In this document: one piece after another, positions 9,080 through 17,279 of the stretch
Numbering within the stretch: the first letter of the stretch is position 1
Layout of the letters: every line of letters begins with the position of its first letter
Assembly (NCBI GenBank): GCA_023266475.1
Contig: JAHFQA010000004.1
Location: 1 to 44,040, forward strand
Origin: Candidatus Woesearchaeota archaeon
GTDB taxonomy: Archaea > Nanobdellota > Nanobdellia > Woesearchaeales > GW2011-AR4
Reading direction: 5' to 3'
DNA length: 44,040 bases
Program-made: the position numbers and the translations under genes
The notes under the pieces: model-generated
Seen by the model: only the letters and a program-made list of their open reading frames with translations
The model's database searches: none
Told to the model about the DNA's origin: nothing

Positions 9080-9826
9080 TCATTGATTTATTTTTAATAC
9101 TTTTAATTCAGCAAAAGGACCTTTTAATTCAGGTAATTTTTCTAATGGCACTAGATTGTACAAAAATCTTGGGCTCTTAGAGTTAACTACAACCCAGTGG
9201 CCAGTGTTAATATCAAAAACTAGTGTTGCATCATGGCCAACTTCTTCTGTTCCTACTCCTATAGCTGTATGTCTAAGGGACGTGTCTAATATTGCCTGGT
9301 CAAATGCTTCTCTTATATATATACCTGCTACTGTACAAATACCAGAGCCAGTTTCGTCGCCTTTCGGTTTGTAATGGGATAAACAACTCTCAAATTCTAG
9401 ATAAGCTTGATGATGTATCGATGGGTCCCTACCATTTTTTTCTGCTTCGAGTGCTAACTTCTGTGTTTTGTCCTTAACTGCCCCCAATGCCCATGAAGAA
9501 TTGTACGTCATTGAACCATTAATCGCTTCTGCTATCATTTCTAGCGATTCATTCAGCGGAGCAAAATTAGTCATAAATAAATTATCCCAAACTCCAATAT
9601 ATCTTTCAGCTAATTCTCTTTCCAAAACTGGACGAGCTATTTTGACTTTACGTTCTTGTGGAAAACCATAATTCTTAAGCTCAAGAGGGATATAAATTCC
9701 AATATCCCAAATATCAATTTCGCAATCGGTTCCTGATGCAAAATAATAAGATCTCCTCTCAAAATTATTGATTACTCTAATTTCAGTTAAACGCGATTCC
9801 AATTCTTCATTACATACTCTTTCCAT
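9080..9826 (-). CDS. Hypothetical protein, possible transglutaminase/papain-like fold
   Basis: GSGICTVAGIYIREAF ... GHDATLVFDINTGHWVVVNSKSP: Cys and His/Asp-like spacing; weak. Confidence 0.45.
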   Translation of the reverse strand: MERVCNEELESRLTEIRVINNFERRSYYFASGTDCEIDIWDIGIYIPLELKNYGFPQERKVKIARPVLERELAERYIGVWDNLFMTNFAPLNESLEMIAEAINGSMTYNSSWALGAVKDKTQKLALEAEKNGRDPSIHHQAYLEFESCLSHYKPKGDETGSGICTVAGIYIREAFDQAILDTSLRHTAIGVGTEEVGHDATLVFDINTGHWVVVNSKSPRFLYNLVPLEKLPELKGPFAELKVLKINQ

Positions 9827-9894
9827 TTTAATTTATTTAATAGTTTAGGTATTAATCCCTTTAACTGTTACCTAAGGATCTTAAAAAATAATTA

Positions 9895-9918
9895 TGCGTA
9901 GAATTTGCATTCCACGCA
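9895..9918. repeat. Compact hairpin TGCGTAGAAT-TTGC-ATTCCACGCA
   Basis: 10-position stem with one mismatch, 4-nt loop. Confidence 0.6.
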
Positions 9919-10149
9919 CACTCTCTGCAAATATGACTTATTGCGAGCATGCGCAGCTGGTTTTGGTATAATTGCTATTTATTTAAACCTTGTGGTTTAT
10001 TTTCCATATTGCAACACTTTACTCGTAAAATGTTTTCTTTCAATATTAAAACAAAATAAATCTTGTGAGCTTTTTCACAAAGCATTTAAATCAAAAAATG
10101 GCTCGGATTTTTGCCGGCAATTAATTAAAACTCAAGGGAGGTGTCAGAT

Positions 10150-10197
10150 ATGGCAAAGAAGAAAAAAGAACAAATACAAGACCAATGCCAGTGCTAA
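10150..10197 (+). CDS. Possible 15-aa small protein MAKKKKEQIQDQCQC
   Basis: Strong SD GGGAGGTG upstream of ATG; stop at 10195; CxC tail. Confidence 0.35.
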   Translation: MAKKKKEQIQDQCQC

Positions 10198-10468
10198 TAG
10201 CATTGAATTGACATTTATTTTAAATTATCTCCTTCTTTTATTTTTTTATTCTTTATATTAAGGGTGCTACTGTAAAGTTCTTCAGATAAGGTATTTAACA
10301 CTGTACAATCATTTCATATACCAATACTGATTATACTTATAGGTAAATGTTTTGTGAGGAGTTGGCAATAAGATTGAAGCAGAATTATAGATAAAAAACA
10401 TAACCAATCCATGTCTTGCCAGCATTTTGGCATAAATTTAAATATAAATTAAATAAATCAATCATAAA

Positions 10469-10888
10469 ATGCAAGTAAAAGACCTAAAGCCAAGGCAAGG
10501 CAATGTTGACATTATTGTTGATGTAGTTGATGTAGGCGAAGCCAGGGAATTCCAGAAGTTTGGAAAGCCAGGCAGAGTTTCAAATGCAATTGCTAAGGAC
10601 GAAACAGGCGACATAAAGCTTACATTATGGAATGAAGATATTGAAAGAGTTCATTCCGGCGACAAAGTTCATTTGACAAACGGATACGTCAACGAATGGC
10701 AAGGGGAGATGCAGCTTACAACAGGAAGGATGGGCAAATTGGAAATTGTGGGTAAAGCAGATGCCGAGTTGAATAAAGGGCCAGATTCTACAATAAGAAC
10801 CAATATTCCGACAGAAAAAAGCGATGACGAAGAAATTAATGTTGAAGAAGAAGATGTAGAAGATGCCAATGATGATGAAGAGATTTAA
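10469..10888 (+). CDS. OB-fold single-stranded DNA-binding protein (archaeal SSB/RPA-like)
   Basis: MQVKDLKPRQGNVDIIVDVVDV...AKDETGDIKLTLWNEDIERVHSGDKVHLTNGYVNEWQGEMQLTTGRMGKLEIV; acidic tail. Confidence 0.88.
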   Translation: MQVKDLKPRQGNVDIIVDVVDVGEAREFQKFGKPGRVSNAIAKDETGDIKLTLWNEDIERVHSGDKVHLTNGYVNEWQGEMQLTTGRMGKLEIVGKADAELNKGPDSTIRTNIPTEKSDDEEINVEEEDVEDANDDEEI

Positions 10889-11015
10889 TTATTTCATTTC
10901 TTGAATGGTATTTTCTCAATAATCTTTCTAATAAAAATTAAATTCATGAAACACAAATAGAAAGTATTTTAAATTATTATCTTGTTCTTGATTTTTGGTT
11001 GGGCAGCTTATGGGG

Positions 11016-11045
11016 ATTCTATAAGCATTGTTTATAGGACCAGAA
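11016..11045 (+). other. tRNA-Phe intron 1 (position 4/5, acceptor stem), 30 nt
   Basis: Bulges GG|A (11014-11016) and AA|C (11044-11046); helix ATGG/CCAG (3 bp + A.G); inner hairpin TTCTATAA/TTATAGGA. Confidence 0.85.
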
Positions 11046-11060
11046 CGGTAGCTCAGCCTG

Positions 11061-11087
11061 AGAAGGAAGCTAAAAGTCTTCGGCTAT
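11061..11087 (+). other. tRNA-Phe intron 2 (D-loop), 27 nt
   Basis: Perfect BHB: CTC-AGCC-TG|A-GAAG ... CTTC-GGCT-AT|G-GAG. Confidence 0.93.
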
Positions 11088-11096
11088 GGAGAGCAC

Positions 11097-11118
11097 ACAA
11101 CTTTTGATGTTGGCTTAA
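11097..11118 (+). other. tRNA-Phe intron 3 (position 27/28), 22 nt
   Basis: GAGC-AC|A-CAAC-TTTTGAT-GTTG-GCTT-AA|A; central helix GAGC/GCTT; no clear outer helix (relaxed BHB). Confidence 0.88.
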
Positions 11119-11137
11119 ACGGCTGAAGACCGTGGTG

Positions 11138-11166
11138 AAAGGTTCACGTTTAGTGTACTTCCACAA
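11138..11166 (+). other. tRNA-Phe intron 4 (variable loop, about 46/47), 29 nt
   Basis: GTGG-TG|A-AAG ... CTT-CCAC-AA|T; central helix GTGG/CCAC; relaxed BHB. Confidence 0.85.
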
Positions 11167-11179
11167 TCATGGATTCAAA

Positions 11180-11206
11180 ACAACCTTAAAAAAGGTTTGC
11201 TGAAAG
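11180..11206 (+). other. tRNA-Phe intron 5 (T-loop, position 59/60), 27 nt
   Basis: GGA-TTCA-AA|A-CAACCTT AAAA AAGGTTTGC-TGAA-AG|T-TCC; central helix TTCA/TGAA, outer GGA/TCC. Confidence 0.88.
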
Positions 11207-11229
11207 TTCCATCCGCCCCATTTTTTTAA

Positions 11230-13404
11230 TCAACCTACAGTTGCTACCAGAATTCTTCCAGCAATTATATTAAACAATAGCATTACAGACCCTGATATAA
11301 AAACATAAAGCAAAGTGCTTCTGATTAAATTATTCCCAAGTTGGTACCTCTCGTTTAACTTATCAGAGCCGTTTTCAACGCCGTTTGCAATAACGGTCAA
11401 TATAAAAGTGATTTGCACAACATAAATTCCCACTATAAGCTGAAAGTAGTATGTCGGAATGCCTTCTCCAAATAATCCAAGAATTCCAGTTGGAGCAGCT
11501 GCACCTTCGCCGCCGACATTTGAAGTGACTTGCTGCAATGAAGTGCTTAACTTTCCCAGAATTGTGGTAATCATAGAAGTAATTCCAATGACAACGCCAG
11601 CAATTGCAGGCGTCAAAAACTTAATCTGGGAATGCATTGAGGAAATTATGTCAGCCATCAGGTCTTTTAGCCTCTCATTAACCTTGTGAATTTCTTTGAT
11701 ATACCTTGCAACATTAGTCAATGCCTGCGCAGCAATCAAAGGGCCCTTTTTTATTGCCTGTGTCAAAACTTTCATAGAACTCTCAATCAAATTGCTTGGA
11801 AATGAAACTAACGCGCCATGCATTGGATCAAATATTGCTTTATCAATACTCATTCCTAATCTTCTTATGTTTAAACTTACCAACTGGAAAAAGCTTCCTG
11901 AAACTGTCCCTTCCATGATATCAGCGACTTTGCCAACAGCAATTTCAACAGGAAGATTGTCTCCAAGCCTATTTCCAAGCTGAAACAAGGCGCTTGCAAA
12001 CTCAAGCTCAAGCTGCTTTGCTTTCTCCCTTATTTTAATGATATTTTTTGACTTAAGCCTGTAATATAATCCAATTGCAAGCCCAAAGCTTAAAGGAATA
12101 AAAAGGCTTGCTAATGCTGCGCCCAAACCATAAGGGCCCCTGTTAAGTGAATCTCCCCTGTATTCCAAAAAGCAATATTTCTGCTTGCACGACGACGTTA
12201 AATCATCTCCGCCAATCCCAAAATCAGGAATTCCCAATGCATGGAATATTAAAGGGCTCAATCCAATCAAAAAAAATAAAACTCCAACAAAAATACTAAT
12301 AATCATTGGAGTAACCTGCAATTCCTGGTTTCCAATTCTTATTATTAGATTTCTGTATTTTTTCAGCTCTGGGTTTTCCTCGGCAATATCGGTATCGCCG
12401 TAGCCAGTTGGCCTTTTAGATAGAATATTTTTTCCAAGATAATATACAACAACTGTTAAAATTACGTTGTAGATAACTGCAAGATGGTACCATTGCACCT
12501 CTTCCATAAAGCTCACAACTAGAGGCAAGATTACTAAGCCAAGGATTGGCAGTATTATTCCAAGCATATGCAGCATCGTAATCGGATTTTGAAGGTTGTG
12601 TGTATAATGAAGCATTTTTTCATAGGTTTCGTCAAGAATCACATCCAATGATTTGTCTAAAGCATTTAACCTCCTCGACTCGTCACCTTCATACAGAGAA
12701 CTCTCAATTAAGTGAAAGGCTTCAATAAACTCAAGATTCCACTTTTTCCATGTTTCAAGGTACATATCAAGGGATTCCTTTACAGAGGAATATTTTTCTG
12801 TCTCGACATCCCACAGCACTTTTTTCAAATCAAGCGACAATGGAGGCGAAAGGTGCTGGCTTGCGAATTCAATTGCATTTTCAAGGTTAGAGGTATGCCT
12901 CATATAGGTCACAGTGTAGAATACGCAAAGAACCATTTGGTTGCTTGCCTTCAGGCGCCAGTTATTTGCAAGAAACTCAGGAATTTTTCCACATGGCCTT
13001 ATCATAACCAATGCCCCAATCAAAAATAAAAAAACAAAAAATGTTGACTGGAATATCAAGTATGCAAGCAATGGAATAAAAATTGCAATAACCGAAGGAA
13101 GCAAAAATGAAAAGGAAACTGCTCCTGAAGGCGTTATCTTAAGGTGAATGATGTCGATTGCCTCCTGTAATTCATTTGCCCTTTGTTGCCCGGGCTTTAT
13201 CCTCAGGATTTTCTCGCTTAGGTTGCATAATTTCTCGTACAAACTCATGTGTTTAGGCAAAAATTCTGCCTTGAATTCTTGGTATTCCCTAGTTGTGGGC
13301 TGAGGCGCAGATTTTTCGAATTTTGCTCCCAGCTCTTTCTCCAAGTGCCTCTTATAAATCTCCATCAATGACAGAAGCTTTTGCTTATCTAATTCCGATG
13401 GCAT
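11230..13404 (-). CDS. Archaeal type IV pilus/archaellum assembly membrane protein (FlaJ/TadC-like, T2SF domains)
   Basis: 724 aa polytopic protein directly downstream of the secretion ATPase gene; LELEFASALFQLGNRLGDNLPVEIAV. Confidence 0.82.
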   Translation of the reverse strand: MPSELDKQKLLSLMEIYKRHLEKELGAKFEKSAPQPTTREYQEFKAEFLPKHMSLYEKLCNLSEKILRIKPGQQRANELQEAIDIIHLKITPSGAVSFSFLLPSVIAIFIPLLAYLIFQSTFFVFLFLIGALVMIRPCGKIPEFLANNWRLKASNQMVLCVFYTVTYMRHTSNLENAIEFASQHLSPPLSLDLKKVLWDVETEKYSSVKESLDMYLETWKKWNLEFIEAFHLIESSLYEGDESRRLNALDKSLDVILDETYEKMLHYTHNLQNPITMLHMLGIILPILGLVILPLVVSFMEEVQWYHLAVIYNVILTVVVYYLGKNILSKRPTGYGDTDIAEENPELKKYRNLIIRIGNQELQVTPMIISIFVGVLFFLIGLSPLIFHALGIPDFGIGGDDLTSSCKQKYCFLEYRGDSLNRGPYGLGAALASLFIPLSFGLAIGLYYRLKSKNIIKIREKAKQLELEFASALFQLGNRLGDNLPVEIAVGKVADIMEGTVSGSFFQLVSLNIRRLGMSIDKAIFDPMHGALVSFPSNLIESSMKVLTQAIKKGPLIAAQALTNVARYIKEIHKVNERLKDLMADIISSMHSQIKFLTPAIAGVVIGITSMITTILGKLSTSLQQVTSNVGGEGAAAPTGILGLFGEGIPTYYFQLIVGIYVVQITFILTVIANGVENGSDKLNERYQLGNNLIRSTLLYVFISGSVMLLFNIIAGRILVATVG

Positions 13405-13470
13405 AAGTTAGAAATTTTCCATTCACCTCTTTTTCTAATCATTTTATTTGCTATTCTATAAAACACAAAA

Positions 13471-15774
13471 TCAAAGCTTGCTGTGGAAATCCATCTTTTT
13501 GACATGTCTTTTAAGCCATTCATTCCATTCAAAAAAAATTCTTTTTGAGTCAGGAGTGCCAACTTCTTCCTTTATCTTTTCAGAGAGCTTGTGGAACTGA
13601 TCATTGCTTTGTATTACAAAATCTGCCTCAAGCAAATCAGGGTTATTGCTTTTTGCTGAGAAGTCAACCAAAGTTTCCTTTATTTTTGCCCTTAAGGTTA
13701 TGTTATCCCAAACACCATCCCAATTGCCTGCCCATTCCTTTACATTGCCAGCAATTGCCTTAAGAATTTCAGAGTCTCCATTAATAAGCTCCTCGCTTGT
13801 TTGAAGCTCGTCTTTTTTAGAGTCATATTTCATCAGATCTACAAATCCTTTCTCCACTAAAGGATCTTCCTCCCAATGCTTTCTTACTTCTGTAATTTGT
13901 GTAACTCTTCTCCACCGATGCAAGCCGTCTGCGCTTCTCACAGGATTTGCGACTACAATTACATCTGTTGCCTTAAAGCTTGTTCTCGGCACTTGCAGGT
14001 CATTAACAACCCTGTCAAATACTCCGTAAGGTGAATCGCCATGAATTGTTCCAGCTACTATATTAGCAAGTGCTCCAATTCTCATTGCTTCATATAAGGC
14101 AAGCGCTTCCTTGCTCCTTATTTCTCCTATTATCAGGGCAGAATCCCCCATCCTTAACGTTGCCCTAATCCCTTCATCTGCAGGAACTTCGCTTGTTCCT
14201 CTTGTCAAGGCAGCAGCTATTTTCAGAGACTGAATATTATAGCCCAATTTTCTTAACGAATCTGTCGGTAATTCCAAAGTATCTTCTATTGTGATAACAC
14301 GATATTTTCTCATTAGCTCAACCAAGACTGCACCAAGCAAGCTTGTTTTTCCAGCACTCCTTGTTCCTGCAATTAGCATAGATCTTGAGCCATCTATCAA
14401 AAAGCTCAAAATTCCAGCTGCTAAAGGATTCATCATCTTATTTTTTATGTATAGCGGCAAAGTCCATGGCTTGTCACGGTGCCTTCTGAAAGCATATGCT
14501 AATCCGCTTGGATTTAAGGGAGGTGCAACTACCGCAATTCTAGCGTTTGCTCCTGGAATGCTCAGCTCTGTATCAAGAATTGGATTTGCTTCATCCAAAG
14601 GCCTTCCTGAAATCAACCTGAGTTTTGATGCCCAAGACTCAGCTTCCAGAAAAGTCGGGACAATGTTTGTCTTGCAGTCTGCATAATCCTGATGCACTAT
14701 AAACATTGGATTTTCTCCCATTGGAGAGTTTATTGTAATGTCCTGAACTTTCTCGTCCTGTAAAAGCACCTCAATCAATCCAAATCCAACTGTGTACCTT
14801 ACTAAAATTTTAGTCATCTCATCAATCTCCGCTGATGTCACCTTCAAATTTCGGTAATTGACAAGCTCCTCAATCAAATCAGAGCCAATGTTGTAAAATA
14901 CCTGCCTCATCCTTTCAGGATCAATAAATTCCTGCCTCGTGGGCTTGTGCTCTGCCATAATCTTTCTTGCAGTGTCAACAATTTCATATTTCTCTTCGCT
15001 AAGCTTGAATTCCGGCGGCATTAAATGGTATAAATATTGAACATTATCTGGCAATTCAAAAATTGTGACTTCTGTGTTCCTGTCTATATTGTAGCTGTCA
15101 ATTTCCTCGCCATCAGAAGGAAAATTAGCCATCAGTTTCGTAAACATAAAATCAGGCCTGATGTCAGGAGTGAATAGCCGTCTGTAAACAGTGCGCTCAT
15201 TCACCTTGTAGCCTGACAAATAAGGCTTCGCAGCTTCTATTATCTTGGTTTTTTCCATCAAGCTCATCAAAAATTGCAGAACTGAAGCAAATTTCTTTGA
15301 GCATTGCGAATAAGCCTGATCAAGCGATCTGTCACTTTTAATTTTTTCATCCCTTAATGCTCTCTTGAGCTCAACATATGCCCCTATTGGATCTCTTTTT
15401 AGCAGGTCTCCAATAGTCTCTTGAATTATTGCATACCACCGTGCAGCCCATCTGGAGCAATTCGGGTCTGCCAAAAAATTAGTGTAACTTAATAAATCCC
15501 TTTTCTTTGTGAGTTGTGAATAGAGTTTAGCAATCTCCTGAACCATTAGAACTTGGTTGTAATCATACTCATAATTCCTCTTTTGAGTGTAAACAATTTT
15601 TGTAACATTTCCAGCTTCTGCAAGTATGTCAACAGTCCTTGACATGCACACAGGGTCATCTTCCAAAGAGGGTATCTGATTGTATTGCTCTAAATCAATC
15701 AGAAGTATTGTTTCCTCGCCCTCCCTAAGTACATCATATGTAAATGGTTTTTTTGTTTCTCCAAATAATGCCAT
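13471..15774 (-). CDS. Type II/IV secretion system ATPase (FlaI/PilB/VirB11-like)
   Basis: 767 aa: MLIAGTRSAGKTSLLGAVLVELM Walker A, VITIEDTLELP, GDSALIIGEIRSKEALALYEAMRIGALANIVAGTIHGDS. Confidence 0.92.
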   Translation of the reverse strand: MALFGETKKPFTYDVLREGEETILLIDLEQYNQIPSLEDDPVCMSRTVDILAEAGNVTKIVYTQKRNYEYDYNQVLMVQEIAKLYSQLTKKRDLLSYTNFLADPNCSRWAARWYAIIQETIGDLLKRDPIGAYVELKRALRDEKIKSDRSLDQAYSQCSKKFASVLQFLMSLMEKTKIIEAAKPYLSGYKVNERTVYRRLFTPDIRPDFMFTKLMANFPSDGEEIDSYNIDRNTEVTIFELPDNVQYLYHLMPPEFKLSEEKYEIVDTARKIMAEHKPTRQEFIDPERMRQVFYNIGSDLIEELVNYRNLKVTSAEIDEMTKILVRYTVGFGLIEVLLQDEKVQDITINSPMGENPMFIVHQDYADCKTNIVPTFLEAESWASKLRLISGRPLDEANPILDTELSIPGANARIAVVAPPLNPSGLAYAFRRHRDKPWTLPLYIKNKMMNPLAAGILSFLIDGSRSMLIAGTRSAGKTSLLGAVLVELMRKYRVITIEDTLELPTDSLRKLGYNIQSLKIAAALTRGTSEVPADEGIRATLRMGDSALIIGEIRSKEALALYEAMRIGALANIVAGTIHGDSPYGVFDRVVNDLQVPRTSFKATDVIVVANPVRSADGLHRWRRVTQITEVRKHWEEDPLVEKGFVDLMKYDSKKDELQTSEELINGDSEILKAIAGNVKEWAGNWDGVWDNITLRAKIKETLVDFSAKSNNPDLLEADFVIQSNDQFHKLSEKIKEEVGTPDSKRIFFEWNEWLKRHVKKMDFHSKL

Positions 15775-16073
15775 TGACTTTCCTCTTTTTTGAAATTAAT
15801 TTTTTATTGAATTTATTTCATTGTTTTATCTTTTAGTATTTTATTGGTTCATTAAAATTTTGTTTAATTTTTAATTTTTAATGTATTTTTTGTCCAATAT
15901 AGTTCTGAATTGATTTTTATGAATGTGAATTTTATGCTTATTGTTATTATTTGCAACCATTCCTAGCGCATTACACGTCTTTGCCATTAATTCTATAATA
16001 TTGAAAAAATATTGAATTTTCCTCTAATTATCAACCGTCATTAAAATTTGTCGTAAATGTTAATTTCATCAAT

Positions 16074-16217
16074 TTATTTTTCTTTTTTTGACTTAAGCAT
16101 TTCAATTGCAAATTCTATCAAATGAGACTTATTCCTGTATTTTCTATTATCATTGACCTCTTTTTCAATCCAAATGATTAAGTCTTGGTCAATTGTGGCG
16201 CTGATTGGTTTTTTCAT
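16074..16217 (-). CDS. Small ribbon-helix-helix (CopG-like) protein, 47 aa
   Basis: MKKPISATIDQDLIIWIEKEVNDNRKYRNKSHLIEFAIEMLKSKKEK; not in supplied ORF list. Confidence 0.7.
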   Translation of the reverse strand: MKKPISATIDQDLIIWIEKEVNDNRKYRNKSHLIEFAIEMLKSKKEK

Positions 16218-16351
16218 TATAGCTGTATATTATAAAATATATTTTATATTATTTTCTATAGTTTATATTAGATTATAATATATTTGGTATTTAAAGTTTG
16301 TGGTTTGAAATTGGTAAATTTTATATAACAAAGATAAGTAACAATATATAT

Positions 16352-17188
16352 ATGCGTAAAACCAAAATCTGTGCCGTGCAATTTCAAGTGTATCAAAATT
16401 TCAGCAAGAATATTAACAGAGTGGAGCAATTCTTTAAAAAAGCAAACAAAAACAATTGTGATATAATATGTTTTCCTGAAGTGTTTTTGACAGGAGGGCT
16501 AGGCAAAAAAAAATACGATCAAAAAATCCCACTCGAATCAAAAAAATTATTTTCAAAGTTGTCAAAAAAATATGGAATTTATTCTATAATGGGTTCAATT
16601 ATAGAAAAAATCCACTGGAATTTCTATAATATTAGTTATTTGTTTGGCAATACTGGAAATATCATCGGCAATTACAAAAAAAATCATCTGGTCCAAAAAT
16701 CAGAAGGAAAGTATATTACATCAGGCAGTGATATTCCAGTTTTCAGGACCAAAATTGGCAATATAGGAATTCAAATTTGCAGGGACCTGCTCTATCCTGA
16801 AATAACAAGAAGAATGCTGCTTAAAGGTGCAGAATTAGTATTCTGCCCTTCATTCTGGAGTGCAAAATCCTCATCTTATGATTGGATTTACAACAATAAA
16901 TATTTCAAGAATAAAACTCCAAAAGAAGTTGGTGCCTTGGTTTCTGCAAGGGCAATTGAAAGCGAGGCAATATTTGTTTATGTCAACGCTGCGGGAATTT
17001 ATAATTCCAATAAAAGAAAGGATATTTTGCTAGGAAAAACCCAAATTGCATTGCCATTTTACGGTACGGTAAGCATCCTAAACAATAATAAGGAAAGGAC
17101 CCTTATCAAAGAAGTTGATTTAAGCATTGTAAAAGATGCTAAAAAAGTATACAAAATTCAAGAGGATTTAAAGGATTATTACCTCTAA
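16352..17188 (+). CDS. Carbon-nitrogen hydrolase (nitrilase superfamily)
   Basis: MRKTKICAVQFQVYQNF...CFPEVFLTGG (Glu), NYKKNHLVQ (Lys), IQICRDLLYPE (Cys). Confidence 0.88.
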   Translation: MRKTKICAVQFQVYQNFSKNINRVEQFFKKANKNNCDIICFPEVFLTGGLGKKKYDQKIPLESKKLFSKLSKKYGIYSIMGSIIEKIHWNFYNISYLFGNTGNIIGNYKKNHLVQKSEGKYITSGSDIPVFRTKIGNIGIQICRDLLYPEITRRMLLKGAELVFCPSFWSAKSSSYDWIYNNKYFKNKTPKEVGALVSARAIESEAIFVYVNAAGIYNSNKRKDILLGKTQIALPFYGTVSILNNNKERTLIKEVDLSIVKDAKKVYKIQEDLKDYYL

Positions 17189-17279
17189 AAATTTCCAACA
17201 AAAGCATAATTTCTTTATATTTTAATCATAGTTAATTCTTGAGTAAACTTTTATATACTACCTAGCCATCAGCTTCTGG

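Larger units (their letters stand above)
11012..11220 (+). tRNA. tRNA-Phe(GAA) gene interrupted by five introns
   Basis: Exons 11012-11015, 11046-11060, 11088-11096, 11119-11137, 11167-11179, 11207-11220 join to GGGGCGG TA GCTC AGCCTGGGA GAGC A CACGG CTGAAGA CCGTG GTGTC ATGGA TTCAAAT TCCAT CCGCCCC A (74 nt, all four stems fully paired). Confidence 0.93.

Noticed and set aside
9905-10261. 118-aa plus-strand ORF MHSTHTLCKYD...
   Set aside because: Compositionally odd, no good start context, and spans hairpins and the better SD-led small ORF.
11091-11120. tRNA-Gln(UUG) or tRNA-Lys(UUU) reading of ACAACTTTTGATGTTGG
   Set aside because: Stem mismatches and no compatible variable loop or T-arm; removing this segment as intron 3 gives a perfect Phe anticodon arm instead.
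11001-11220. RNase P RNA or SRP RNA
   Set aside because: No GGAAAGUCC/ACAGAA conserved regions and no SRP helix 8 motif; the cloverleaf model explains the sequence.
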